Origin: an archaeon
GTDB taxonomy: Archaea; Methanobacteriota; Methanobacteria; Methanobacteriales; Methanobacteriaceae
Length of the DNA stretch: 13,579 nucleotides
Direction: 5' to 3'
NCBI GenBank assembly: GCA_024409145.1
Contig: JAKSUF010000016.1
Location: 1-13,579 of the forward strand
The translations under genes were made by a program, and so were the position numbers. Under the pieces are notes generated by a model that made no database searches, was not told where the DNA came from, and saw nothing but the letters and a program-made list of their open reading frames with translations. Of the stretch, positions 1 to 7,225 are shown piece by piece. The first letter of the stretch is position 1, and each line of letters opens with the position of its first letter.

Positions 1-636
1 AGATTTTAAACTACCTAAAATAGTTTTTTTAATAAAATCACTTACAAAATCATTTAAGCCAATATTAATCCCATCTATATTTAAATTCACATCAACTTGA
101 TTATCATTATTATACTTCAAATCACCCTTTGCAAAAGCTTGAGCTATAAGATGACCATCATTATAACCACATTCATCAGTATATAACGTATTAATAATAT
201 CAAAAGATTTTTCTTCGATAATATCAACCAAATCTGAAAGTCCTTTATCATCAATTGTAAAAGAATCAACAGTAGCTATAGTATAATCATCTTCAACTTC
301 TGGATGAGTACAGACTTTAGCATAGCTATAAGATTTAAAACCTTCAATAACAAAAAAATCAGGTTCTTCTATAGATTTAACTAAAAATAATATTTTTTCA
401 AGAGGCATTGATTCATTAACATTAAAAAAAGTCCTAGAACCAACACCAACAACTAAATTAGAACCTGCTTCTTTTTGTTTCCAAGTATCAGTATTTTCAT
501 GATCCATTTCTAATTGATGATGAGAATGTTTTAAACTAGCTACTTTAAAACCTCTATCACATAATTCTTCAATTACTTTGATTGTAAGAGAAGTTTTACC
601 ACTATTTTTAGGACCTACTATTGAAACAATCCTCAT
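1..636 (-). CDS. mobB: Molybdopterin-guanine dinucleotide biosynthesis protein MobB (3' end outside window)
   Basis: This is a GTP-binding protein that assists attachment of GMP to molybdopterin, giving the guanine-dinucleotide cofactor used by enzymes such as formate dehydrogenase. I translated it by hand: 212 codons stay open to the left edge, so the stop lies outside the window. A P-loop GPKNSGKT is at residues 8-15, a conserved block with KHSHH and DTWKQKEAG spans about 36-58, and a Walker-B-like VIEGFK is at 96-101. The tail (about 155-212) is an extension with CGYNDGH and resembles the end of archaeal MobB proteins, so little is probably missing. The ATG start at 634-636 is preceded by an AGGTGT ribosome binding site. 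The gene lies 453 bases downstream of fdhB on the same strand, which fits a role in FdhA cofactor supply. Identification is confident at family level. Confidence 0.88.
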   Translation of the reverse strand, partial: MRIVSIVGPKNSGKTSLTIKVIEELCDRGFKVASLKHSHHQLEMDHENTDTWKQKEAGSNLVVGVGSRTFFNVNESMPLEKILFLVKSIEEPDFFVIEGFKSYSYAKVCTHPEVEDDYTIATVDSFTIDDKGLSDLVDIIEEKSFDIINTLYTDECGYNDGHLIAQAFAKGDLKYNNDNQVDVNLNIDGINIGLNDFVSDFIKKTILGSLKS

Positions 637-692
637 TTTCACACCTTCATAATATAAAATATTAATTAATATTATAACTTTTTTAAAATAAC

Positions 693-704
693 TCAATATA
701 AAGC
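693..704 (-). promoter_or_regulatory. Candidate TATA box for mobB
   Basis: Read on the minus strand this is CTTTATATTGAG. A start site about 25 bases downstream would give a leader of roughly 35 bases before the mobB ATG. TATA-like strings are common in DNA this AT-rich, so this is a positional argument only. Confidence 0.4.
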
Positions 705-847
705 ATAATACTATTCGATAATAATATTATATTTTTTAATAGTTAAATACTTTGATATTTAATATTTGATAAAAAGAAGATGATAAATACACAATATGAA
801 AATAATTATCTAAAATAAACAGATAAGAAACAAACCTTGAGAAAGAA

Positions 848-946
848 ACCAAAAAAAACAGAAACAAAAAACAAAACATTATAAAAAAATAATAAAGAAG
901 TAAAAAACCAAAAAAACAGAAACAAAAAACAAAACATTATAAAAAA
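848..946. repeat. Two tandem copies of a 40-base A-rich block
   Basis: A block starting ACCAAAAAAA, running through CAGAAACAAAAAACAAAAC and ending CATTATAAAAAA, occurs at about 848-889 and again at about 907-946. The copies differ mainly by one A in a homopolymer run. The period is about 59 bases. It lies in the 3' trailer of fdhB. Read in the fdhB direction it gives two U-rich tracts, which could serve as back-up termination signals. Confidence 0.7.
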
Positions 947-1038
947 TAAAGAAAGAGAATCTTCTTTAAATTTTATAAAAATAAAAGATTTATAAAAAAT
1001 AAAGAGAGGTGACAATCTTTAAGTTTTATAAAAAAATA

Positions 1039-1063
1039 AAGAGAATAAAAAATTTATTCTCTT
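1039..1063 (-). terminator. Hairpin terminator of the fdhAB transcript
   Basis: Arms AAGAGAATAAA (1039-1049) and TTTATTCTCTT (1053-1063) pair perfectly over 11 bases with a 3-base loop. On the minus strand the hairpin is followed by a U-rich run (1031-1038 and beyond). A second small stem, AATCCA/TGGATT, lies at 1068-1083 between it and the fdhB stop codon. Confidence 0.7.
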
Positions 1064-1089
1064 ATTAAATCCACTAATGGATTATGTGT

Positions 1090-2292
1090 TTATTGATAAC
1101 TTTTTTTACCGAATTCAGTGAATGGTAAAGGTACGTCGTTATCTACACCACTGTAGTATCCGAATACATCTCTGACTTTGTTGTTTACAGTAGCCCATAC
1201 TTTAGCTACAGGGATTTCACAAGGACAGACTTCGGAACATTGACCACAGTTAGTACATGCATCAACCATGTGTACCATACGGGTTAAGTGGAAGAATGGA
1301 GCTGCAGGAGTGTATCCACCAGGTACCCATTCAGGACCTTCAGCTTCGAGACAGCAGTCATCACAGTAACAGAGAGGACATGCTTCACGGCAACCGTAAC
1401 ATTTCATACAACGGGAGAATTCTTCTTTGTATTCTGCGAATACTTCTAAGATGTCACCAGAAGTTCCAGCAAAGTCTACTTCTCTTTGTTTCATAGCTTG
1501 TTTTACCATGATACCGTCGATTTTAGCACGGATTTCAATACCTTTTTCGATAGGAGCTTCAGTTTTAACGAGACCAGCGTCAACAACTTTACCTAAGATT
1601 TCTGCACCTTTTTCAGAGCATACTTCAACAAAAGTAGCTTTACCAGTTAAAGGTCCAATAACTCCCCAGTTACCTAAAGCTAAATCAGCATTGGTTGGGA
1701 TGTTCATAATACATCTTTGACAGTTTTCTCTTCTACCCATACCGTCTTCTTCAAGTTCTTCGATAGAAATTCCTTTTTCCTCACCATCTTTGGTTTCCAT
1801 GATGAGTTTTCCTTTAGCAATTTCTTCTTTTACAACATCGTTAGGATCCATACCATAGACATCTTTAATCATTTTGATAGTTGGTACAGGAGGCATAGTT
1901 CCTCCACAGTTTACACCAATCATGATTACGTTATCTTCGATAACTTTTCCTTTTTTCATTAACTCTCTAAGAGTCATTGCATCACATGGTTTACAAGTGA
2001 CAGCGATTTTCATGTCTCTTGCACCATCTAAGTATTTGGATACAAATTTAGCTAAGTTTAAAGTACCACAATGGAGGGAACCTGCAGATTTAATTACATC
2101 TTCTGGTTTAGTAATTAAAATAGGTTTTGCATCGTATAAATCCCAGGATTTTTCTACAGCAACTACAGCATCAACAATACCTTCTTCTAAGAGGTATTTC
2201 ATAATAGTAGTTACAGCTCCACCGTATTCACCTGCATTTGCAATTTCATCATTTGCAGAACATGCATAAAACATATCGTTAACTTCTACCAT
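1090..2292 (-). CDS. fdhB: Formate dehydrogenase beta subunit, F420-reducing (FdhB)
   Basis: This cytoplasmic iron-sulfur flavoprotein partners FdhA. It passes electrons from formate oxidation through Fe-S clusters and FAD to coenzyme F420. The 400-residue protein has the FrhB/FdhB-type N-terminal region (GEYGGAVTTIMKY at about 21-33, then CKPCDA at 100-105, CQRC at 191-194 and GNWGV at 207-211). Its C-terminal part carries two ferredoxin-type motifs: C295, C298, C301, C305 and C346, C349, C352, C356. An extra cysteine-rich stretch (CPLCYCDDCC, 305-314) follows the first motif. The ATG at 2290-2292 has GGAG nine bases upstream. A second in-frame ATG six codons later is possible. It lies 42 bases after fdhA and is probably cotranscribed with it. 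Length matches the family. Confidence 0.95.
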   Translation of the reverse strand: MVEVNDMFYACSANDEIANAGEYGGAVTTIMKYLLEEGIVDAVVAVEKSWDLYDAKPILITKPEDVIKSAGSLHCGTLNLAKFVSKYLDGARDMKIAVTCKPCDAMTLRELMKKGKVIEDNVIMIGVNCGGTMPPVPTIKMIKDVYGMDPNDVVKEEIAKGKLIMETKDGEEKGISIEELEEDGMGRRENCQRCIMNIPTNADLALGNWGVIGPLTGKATFVEVCSEKGAEILGKVVDAGLVKTEAPIEKGIEIRAKIDGIMVKQAMKQREVDFAGTSGDILEVFAEYKEEFSRCMKCYGCREACPLCYCDDCCLEAEGPEWVPGGYTPAAPFFHLTRMVHMVDACTNCGQCSEVCPCEIPVAKVWATVNNKVRDVFGYYSGVDNDVPLPFTEFGKKSYQ

Positions 2293-2334
2293 ATTAATCT
2301 ACTCCATAATAATTTAGGTTTAGCTCTAAGCCAC

Positions 2335-4386
2335 CTATAATTTTTCCACCTTAATAGCACAAGCTTTTAATTCAACCATTTTACATTTAGGGTCGAAGGA
2401 GTCAGAGTTAGTTAACATGTTAGCTGCACATTCACTAAAGTGCATAGGAATGTTTACGATACCTTTTTTAATATCATCAGTAACACGTGCAGTAATTTCA
2501 ATTTCTCCTCTTCTTGAGCTTGCTTTTACAACTTCTTCGTTAAGAATACCTAATTCTTTAGCATCTTCAGTGTTGATTTCTATGAAACCAGTTTTTACTT
2601 CGTTATCTAAAGTTTCACATCTTCTGGTCATAGCAGCGTGGTAGTGGAACAAGACACGAGTAGTGGTTAATAATAATGGGTATTCTTCATCAGGAACTTC
2701 GACAGGTCCTAAGTGTTCTAATGCATGGAAAATTCCGAGACCATCAGGGTGTGCGAATTTGTCTACGTGCATTAATGGTTCACAAGGATCTTCAGGGTCG
2801 AGACAAGGCCAGTGAGCTCCTTCAGGAGTGAGTAATCTTTCGTGAGTAATACCATAGTATAATGGAGCAAGTTCTCTAATTTCTTCCCAGATTTCTGCAG
2901 CACTTTCATAATGGAATAATTCTCTTGGTCTGCCCATTCTGACAGCGATTTCTTCCATAATCTTCCAATCGAGCATTGCACCTTTTGGAGGTTCTTGTGC
3001 TTTACGTAACCATTGTACTCTTCTTTCACCACTGGTGAAAGTACCGTATTGTTCACCCCAACCAGCAGCAGGTAAAACAACATCTGCACAAGCAGCAGTA
3101 TCAGTCATGAATAATTCTTGAACTACTAACATTTCTAAGTTTGCTAAGGATTCTTTAGTATGTTTAATATCTGCATCGGAGAGAACAGGGTCTTCACCGT
3201 GGATGTATAATACTTTTAAGTCACCAGCATGAGCAGCATTCATCATTTCTACTAAAGTTAAACCAGGAGTGGTTGGTAAATCCATTTGGTAAGCTTCAGA
3301 GAATTTTTTAGTAGCTTCTTCATCTACAACTTTTTGGTAACCAACATAGTCAGAAGGTAATGCACCCATATCACAAGCACCTTGTACGTTGTTTTGTCCT
3401 CTTAATGGGTTTACACCAGCACCAATTTTACCTAAGTTACCGGTTAACATCGCCATGTTAGCAGTGGACATTACGTTATCTGCACCGTGAGAGTGTTCAG
3501 TAATACCTAAGGAGTATACAATAGCAGCATTTTCTGCTTTAGCATAGTCTAATGCGATTTCTTCGATTAAAGCTGGGTCAGCTTCAGTGATTTCAGCAAC
3601 TTTTTCGAGATCGTATTTCATTACAGTTTCTTTTAATTCATCGAAACCTTTGGTTCTGTTAGCGATAAATTCATCATCTTGTAAATCGTTTTCAATGATG
3701 ATTTTCATCATACCGTTCATTAAAGCTACGTCAGTACCGGTTTTGAATTGTAAGTAAGTGTGAGCTAATTTTGCGGTAGGAGTGTATCTAGGATCAGCTA
3801 CAACTAATTTAGCACCATTTTTAATAGCTCTGATAATTTTACGACCGAATAATGGGTGAGCTTCCATGTTGTTAGAACCAATACAGAAGATGTAATCAGC
3901 TTCTTCAATACTGTCGTAACCGTTAGTACTTGCACCTGAACCGAATGCGTTAGCAAGTCCAGCTACAGTAGGTCCGTGACAGATACGAGCACAGTGGTCT
4001 ACGTTTTGAGTACCACATGCTGCACGAGCTAATTTCTGGGTGATGTAAATGTTTTCGTTAGGGGAACGAGCACATGCGTAGAAACCAACTTTGTTAGGAT
4101 CTTCATCAGATACTTCTTTAAGTTTGTTAGCAACAAGATCTAATGCTTCATCCCAAGTAGCTTCTCTAAATTCACCATCTTCTTTGATTAACGGAGTAGT
4201 TAATCTGTCTGGGTGGTTAATGAATTGATATCCAAAGTTACCTTTAGGACATACTTTTCCTTCATTTACCGGATGTCTTTTCCAAGGTTCAACACCAACT
4301 ATTTTACCGTCTTTTACTACGAAGTTGATACCACAACCAGTACCACAGTAAGGACAAATAGAAGGTACATATTTAATTTCAACCAT
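2335..4386 (-). CDS. fdhA: Formate dehydrogenase alpha subunit, molybdopterin-dependent catalytic subunit (FdhA)
   Basis: FdhA oxidises formate to CO2 at a bis-pterin molybdenum or tungsten centre and hands electrons to FdhB. From the chosen start it has 683 residues, the usual archaeal length. An N-terminal [4Fe-4S] site is formed by C11, C14, C18 and C46. The active-site segment CARICHGPT (132-140) places C136 where selenocysteine sits in E. coli FdhF, followed by H137. This is therefore a cysteine enzyme needing no selenocysteine insertion. PLRGQNNVQGACDMG carries the conserved active-site arginine, and the C-terminal molybdopterin-dinucleotide-binding domain follows. An upstream ATG at 4423-4425 adds 13 residues unlike the family (MDFKNLLKC...). 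I prefer the ATG at 4384-4386 because GGAG (4395-4398) lies eight bases before it and the protein then begins MVEIKYVPSICPYC. Confidence 0.96.
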   Translation of the reverse strand: MVEIKYVPSICPYCGTGCGINFVVKDGKIVGVEPWKRHPVNEGKVCPKGNFGYQFINHPDRLTTPLIKEDGEFREATWDEALDLVANKLKEVSDEDPNKVGFYACARSPNENIYITQKLARAACGTQNVDHCARICHGPTVAGLANAFGSGASTNGYDSIEEADYIFCIGSNNMEAHPLFGRKIIRAIKNGAKLVVADPRYTPTAKLAHTYLQFKTGTDVALMNGMMKIIIENDLQDDEFIANRTKGFDELKETVMKYDLEKVAEITEADPALIEEIALDYAKAENAAIVYSLGITEHSHGADNVMSTANMAMLTGNLGKIGAGVNPLRGQNNVQGACDMGALPSDYVGYQKVVDEEATKKFSEAYQMDLPTTPGLTLVEMMNAAHAGDLKVLYIHGEDPVLSDADIKHTKESLANLEMLVVQELFMTDTAACADVVLPAAGWGEQYGTFTSGERRVQWLRKAQEPPKGAMLDWKIMEEIAVRMGRPRELFHYESAAEIWEEIRELAPLYYGITHERLLTPEGAHWPCLDPEDPCEPLMHVDKFAHPDGLGIFHALEHLGPVEVPDEEYPLLLTTTRVLFHYHAAMTRRCETLDNEVKTGFIEINTEDAKELGILNEEVVKASSRRGEIEITARVTDDIKKGIVNIPMHFSECAANMLTNSDSFDPKCKMVELKACAIKVEKL

Positions 4387-4414
4387 TTTATAATCTCCAC
4401 ATTTTAAAAGGTTT

Positions 4415-4462
4415 TTAAAATCCAAATGGATTTTAATAGGATTTAAATAAAATATTTAAATC
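4415..4462 (-). promoter_or_regulatory. Two adjacent inverted repeats in the fdhA leader
   Basis: The first has arms TTAAAATCC (4415-4423) and GGATTTTAA (4428-4436) around a 4-base loop. The second has arms GATTTAAATA (4440-4449) and TATTTAAATC (4453-4462) around a 3-base loop. Both are perfect and only three bases apart. They end 28 bases before the fdhA ATG, so they would sit in the 5' untranslated RNA if transcription starts near 4487. They could be RNA stem-loops or operator DNA. Confidence 0.55.
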
Positions 4463-4506
4463 AAAGTTTAACTACATAAATTTAATCTTTAGATATATTA
4501 CACATT

Positions 4507-4520
4507 CAGTATAAAATAAC
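4507..4520 (-). promoter_or_regulatory. Candidate TATA box for fdhAB
   Basis: On the minus strand this reads GTTATTTTATACTG. A start about 25 bases downstream gives a leader near 100 bases that would contain both inverted repeats at 4415-4462. Position and sequence are the only evidence. Confidence 0.35.
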
Positions 4521-4662
4521 TAATTAAAATAATTAATAATCAATTGAAATAACAAATGAAATATTAATTATTAAAGATTAAATTACAACATTATTTTATA
4601 AAATAACCATGAATAATTAAAGTCATGAATAATAAAATTTATAAAATTTAATTACATAAGTA

Positions 4663-4700
4663 TAAGATTAATACTTACTTAATAAAGTAAGTAAATCTTA
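4663..4700 (-). terminator. Interrupted hairpin after fdhC
   Basis: Outer arms TAAGATT (4663-4669) and AATCTTA (4694-4700) and inner arms ACTTACTT (4673-4680) and AAGTAAGT (4685-4692) pair, with a small 3-versus-1 base bulge between them and a 4-base loop. It begins 29 bases after the fdhC stop. The downstream sequence is AT-rich rather than a clean U tract, so it may instead protect the mRNA 3' end. Confidence 0.55.
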
Positions 4701-4729
4701 TTTAATTTTATTTGTTTATAACTTTATAA

Positions 4730-5548
4730 CTAGTCACGTAAGTATACAAACCAGTAAGCACAAGCTACAAAGACAACTGCACCAACAATGTTACCTAAAG
4801 TTACAGGAATTAAGTTGTTGACAAAGAATTGGGACCAGGAAATAGGTGCTCCTAAGAAGATACCTAATGGGATAAAGAACATGTTAGCAACACTGTGCTC
4901 AAATCCAATACATACGAACGCCATAATTGGGAACCAAATTCCTAAAATTTTACTTACAACATCTTCTGCAGCGTTAGCTAAGTATACAGCTAAACATACT
5001 AACCAGTTACAACCAATAGCTCTAATGAAAGCTTGTACCCAAGTTAAAGATTTAGTAGCTTCAGCACCGAATGCTGCTCCACCTAAAGCTTTAGTTTGTG
5101 CTACAGTCATTGCTCCTTTAGCGAAAGCTTCAGGAACCATAATACCAGACATGTAAGCAAGTACGTAAGCAACGAATAAAGCACCAACTAAGTTGAATAC
5201 CCAAGATCCAACCCAGTTTTTGATTAAACCAGCAAAATTGGTCTTACCATCTAAAAGACCCATAGTCATAAACATTACGTCACCAGTGAATAATTCAGAT
5301 CCACAGATGATGACTAAAATTAAACCTACAGGGAACACTGCACCGAATACAAATTTAGTGAGACCTACAGGATATCCTGCTGCAGCCATACCACAGTTTG
5401 CTACTTCAGCGAGTAAACCACCGAATGCAATATAAGCTCCTGCTAAGAAACCTAAAATTGCAAGCTTTGCAATAGGCATTTTGCCTTTTCCTTCAGCTGC
5501 TGCAGCAATAGCTTTTGCAGTAGCTGCTGGACTTTTAAAAGAACTCAT
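4730..5548 (-). CDS. fdhC: Formate/nitrite transporter family channel, formate transporter FdhC
   Basis: This is an integral membrane channel of the FNT (FocA/NirC) family, taken to bring formate into the cell for FdhAB. The 272-residue length fits the family, and about six hydrophobic helices are visible (roughly 28-50, 63-85, 108-131, 170-192, 202-222 and 245-268). Signature segments are present: CGSELFTGD (82-90), NWLVCLAVYLAN (181-192), and GFEHSVANMFFIPLG (215-229) with H218 corresponding to the pore histidine of FocA. The ATG at 5546-5548 has AGAGGT eight bases upstream. It stands upstream of fdhAB on the same strand, the order known from other formate-using Methanobacteriales, but a 343-base gap with its own promoter signals separates them. 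Confidence 0.95.
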   Translation of the reverse strand: MSSFKSPAATAKAIAAAAEGKGKMPIAKLAILGFLAGAYIAFGGLLAEVANCGMAAAGYPVGLTKFVFGAVFPVGLILVIICGSELFTGDVMFMTMGLLDGKTNFAGLIKNWVGSWVFNLVGALFVAYVLAYMSGIMVPEAFAKGAMTVAQTKALGGAAFGAEATKSLTWVQAFIRAIGCNWLVCLAVYLANAAEDVVSKILGIWFPIMAFVCIGFEHSVANMFFIPLGIFLGAPISWSQFFVNNLIPVTLGNIVGAVVFVACAYWFVYLRD

Positions 5549-5587
5549 TTATCTCAACCTCTTATATTATTTAAAATTTTATGTATT

Positions 5588-5613
5588 AAAAATCTATAAA
5601 TTTATAGGTTTTT
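5588..5613 (-). promoter_or_regulatory. 26-base near-palindrome in the fdhC leader
   Basis: Arms AAAAATCTATAAA (5588-5600) and TTTATAGGTTTTT (5601-5613) pair along their whole length with one T/G mismatch. It ends 39 bases before the fdhC ATG, a position comparable to the inverted repeats before fdhA. It could be an operator or an RNA stem. Confidence 0.5.
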
Positions 5614-5619
5614 ACTAAT

Positions 5620-5649
5620 CGTTATATGAATAGTGCCACTCATGATAAC
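5620..5649 (-). promoter_or_regulatory. Interrupted palindrome upstream of fdhC, possible operator
   Basis: On the plus strand the pattern is GTTAT - 6 bases - AGTG - C - CACT - 4 bases - ATAAC. The left end reads CGTTATAT, which resembles a half-site of the bacterial ModE operator, and the island is unusually G/C-containing for this gap. It lies just downstream of the TATA-like GGTATATTTTTAAG (5649-5662, minus strand). If that element is used, the palindrome would cover the start site. The function is inferred. Confidence 0.4.
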
Positions 5650-5761
5650 TTAAAAATATACCAAGAGTTTTCGTTCAAATAAATATTCTTAAAAAAAAGA
5701 ATACAATTTATAATTATTTATCATCATATAAAAATAGTTTGTTAAAAAACTTAAAGCGAAA

Positions 5762-5776
5762 GATATATATAAAAAC
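5762..5776 (-). promoter_or_regulatory. Candidate distal TATA box for fdhC
   Basis: The minus strand reads GTTTTTATATATATC, the best TATA match upstream of fdhC, but it would give a leader near 195 bases. The closer element at 5649-5662 would give about 80 bases. I cannot choose between them. Confidence 0.3.
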
Positions 5777-6225
5777 ACATATTAAGTTTTCGAAATACAT
5801 AGAATTTCATTTAAAATAAATTATTAATTATAATCAATAATACAATAAAATATAAAAAAATTAAACAAAATTCAAAATATATTTATAAATTAAACAATGT
5901 TTAAATAAAATAATCTAAAAAATATCGATATGAATTATTAAAAAAAAACAGAGAATTAACAATAAAAATATTAGAATATTTTTAAAAAAATAGACAGAAT
6001 AAAAAAATTTACAGACAATAACAGAAAATATAACGATATTAATATAATTTCACATCATTAAAAAAAGAGTCACAAAATAAGAATAAAATAATAAAGAATA
6101 TACTTAAATAAAAATAATAAAACAATTAGAAATAAAAAAATTAAAAAATTAAATAATATTTAGTATTTTAAAAAAAATATGAACAAAAAATAGATATAAA
6201 TTTAGGCAATACTAAAAAATTAATA

Positions 6226-6245
6226 AAGAATAAAAAATTATTCTT
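6226..6245 (-). terminator. Hairpin overlapping the stop codon of the FmdE-family gene
   Basis: Arms AAGAATAA (6226-6233) and TTATTCTT (6238-6245) pair perfectly around AAAA. One arm contains the TAA stop (6238-6240). On the minus strand the hairpin runs into TATTAATTTTTT, a U-rich tail. Confidence 0.6.
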
Positions 6246-6813
6246 CAATTAATTCATAATAAGAGCCATTAGCACAAGAAATACAAACAGGTTTCCCACC
6301 ACGCAATACATGATGATCATCAGTTACTTTTTCACCACATACAGAACAGAAAACACTAGTATGTTTAGCACCGGGCCATTGAGGTTCAGGAGCAAATACT
6401 CTAACTTTTTGAACTTTAAATAATTCCTCAGCAGGAGTTTCTCTAAATCTTGCAACTAATTCATCCTTAGTTTCTTTTTTACCTTTAGGCTTATTAGCAT
6501 CATCATCACAAATACGAATAGCCTCACCAGTATCCATATTACAGAAAGTTACTGCAAATTTACCATAATTCATTTGTTTTAATGCTCTTTTACCCATAGA
6601 ACAGTTAGTTACAACCAAAACAGCATCAGCCATACATCTATCTATTTCTAAAAATACAACAAGATTTTTATGTCTTTTATTAAGTTCAAAACCCAATAAG
6701 TCCATACCATACATTGCAAGTTTAGTACCAATAGCTATTCCACCACAGAGTTCTCCATGATACTCTTTAACTTTTGCTAATTGTTCTTCATAAGCTTCTT
6801 TAGTAATCATCAT
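6238..6813 (-). CDS. FmdE-family protein with C-terminal zinc ribbon
   Basis: FmdE was found with the molybdenum formylmethanofuran dehydrogenase of Methanosarcina, the first enzyme of CO2 reduction to methane, but its exact role is not established. The 191-residue protein has the family's N-terminal motif YHGELCGGIAIG (18-29), with C23 at the place of the conserved cysteine. A second block, DRCMADAVLVVTNCSMGKRA (58-77), contains C60 and C71. The C-terminus has a zinc-ribbon pattern, C156-x2-C159 and C177-x2-C180. Two consecutive ATGs open the frame. GGTG is only two bases from the first but five from the second, so translation may begin at 6808-6810 (MITKEAYEE). No other formylmethanofuran dehydrogenase subunit is in the window, so it is a stand-alone gene. 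It stops at a terminator-like hairpin. Family assignment is firm and function is not. Confidence 0.85.
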   Translation of the reverse strand: MMITKEAYEEQLAKVKEYHGELCGGIAIGTKLAMYGMDLLGFELNKRHKNLVVFLEIDRCMADAVLVVTNCSMGKRALKQMNYGKFAVTFCNMDTGEAIRICDDDANKPKGKKETKDELVARFRETPAEELFKVQKVRVFAPEPQWPGAKHTSVFCSVCGEKVTDDHHVLRGGKPVCISCANGSYYELIEE

Positions 6814-6933
6814 TACACCAACTAAATCAAATACCTTATAATTTTAAACATTACCCATATATTTAATAAGTTAATTTTATTAAGAATACTTTTTAACCAT
6901 CAAATCAATACAATATTAAGTAAATGATAAATC

Positions 6934-6947
6934 TAGTATATATACAA
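6934..6947 (-). promoter_or_regulatory. Candidate TATA box for the FmdE-family gene
   Basis: GTATATATAC lies about 125 bases before the start codon, giving a leader of about 100 bases. It is flanked by repeated TACAATATTA strings that could be regulator sites or chance AT repeats. Confidence 0.35.
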
Positions 6948-7132
6948 TATTATATTATATCATATTATACAATATGAATAAATTTTCATAAGGTTATATA
7001 AATAATTTTCTAATAAACACAAGAATATCACAAGTAGAACCCAATATTAAAAACTAAAAATAAAAACCACAAATTAATCTAAGATAATATAATTAAAACC
7101 AATAAAAAAAAGAAATAAAAAAATCAATTATG

Positions 7133-7163
7133 AATAAAATAATAAAATAATAAAATAATAAAG
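7133..7163. repeat. Short tandem repeat (AATAAAAT)x3-4
   Basis: Exact 8-base units lie at 7133-7140, 7141-7148 and 7149-7156, followed by a partial unit, in the hxlB 3' trailer. This is a simple-sequence repeat that could vary in copy number between strains. Confidence 0.75.
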
Positions 7164-7225
7164 TAAAGGAACAACAAGTACAAAAAATAACAAAGTACAA
7201 AAACAAATAGAAAGTATAAAAAAGT

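Larger units (their letters stand above)
637..1089. other. A-rich intergenic region between mobB and fdhB
   Basis: No gene is supported here. The open frame at 806-1015 on the minus strand is only the low-complexity complement of poly-A and encodes a run of Phe and Leu. The region holds the fdhB terminator hairpins at its right end, a duplicated A-rich block (848-946), several copies of a TTTATAAAAAATAAAGAGA-like string (about 971-1044), an AT-only palindrome AATATTAATTAATATT at 658-673 and the probable mobB promoter. Confidence 0.7.
4387..4729. other. Intergenic region: fdhC terminator and fdhA promoter/leader
   Basis: No gene is seen in these 343 bases. From the fdhC side there is a large hairpin (4663-4700), then about 140 AT-rich bases, then a candidate fdhA TATA element (4507-4520) and two adjacent inverted repeats (4415-4462) immediately before the ribosome binding site. 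The separation shows that fdhC is probably not strictly cotranscribed with fdhAB. Confidence 0.65.
5549..6237. other. Long AT-rich gap between fdhC and the FmdE-family gene
   Basis: No coding sequence is visible in 689 bases. The half nearest fdhC holds inverted repeats and TATA-like elements described separately. It also holds a TATTCTT/AAGAATA hairpin at 5684-5703 and a 9-base inverted repeat AAAACTTAA/TTAAGTTTT (5746-5754 and 5782-5790). The short string AGTTTTCG recurs at 5666-5673 and 5785-5792. The half from about 5820 to 6225 is almost pure A/T with poly-A runs, and I see nothing functional in it beyond U-rich trailer sequence. Confidence 0.6.

Noticed and set aside
658..673. Palindrome AATATTAATTAATATT before mobB
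   Set aside because: Composed only of A and T in very AT-rich DNA, so expected by chance; no supporting context.
806..1015. 69-codon frame on the minus strand
   Set aside because: Complement of poly-A sequence, almost only Phe/Leu/Ser, with no ribosome binding site; it lies in the fdhB trailer.
1257..2269. Plus-strand open frames opposite fdhB
   Set aside because: Shadow frames of a well-recognised gene on the other strand.
4387..4425. N-terminal 13-residue extension of FdhA
   Set aside because: The added residues do not match the family start and no ribosome binding site precedes the upstream ATG, whereas GGAG precedes the ATG at 4384-4386.
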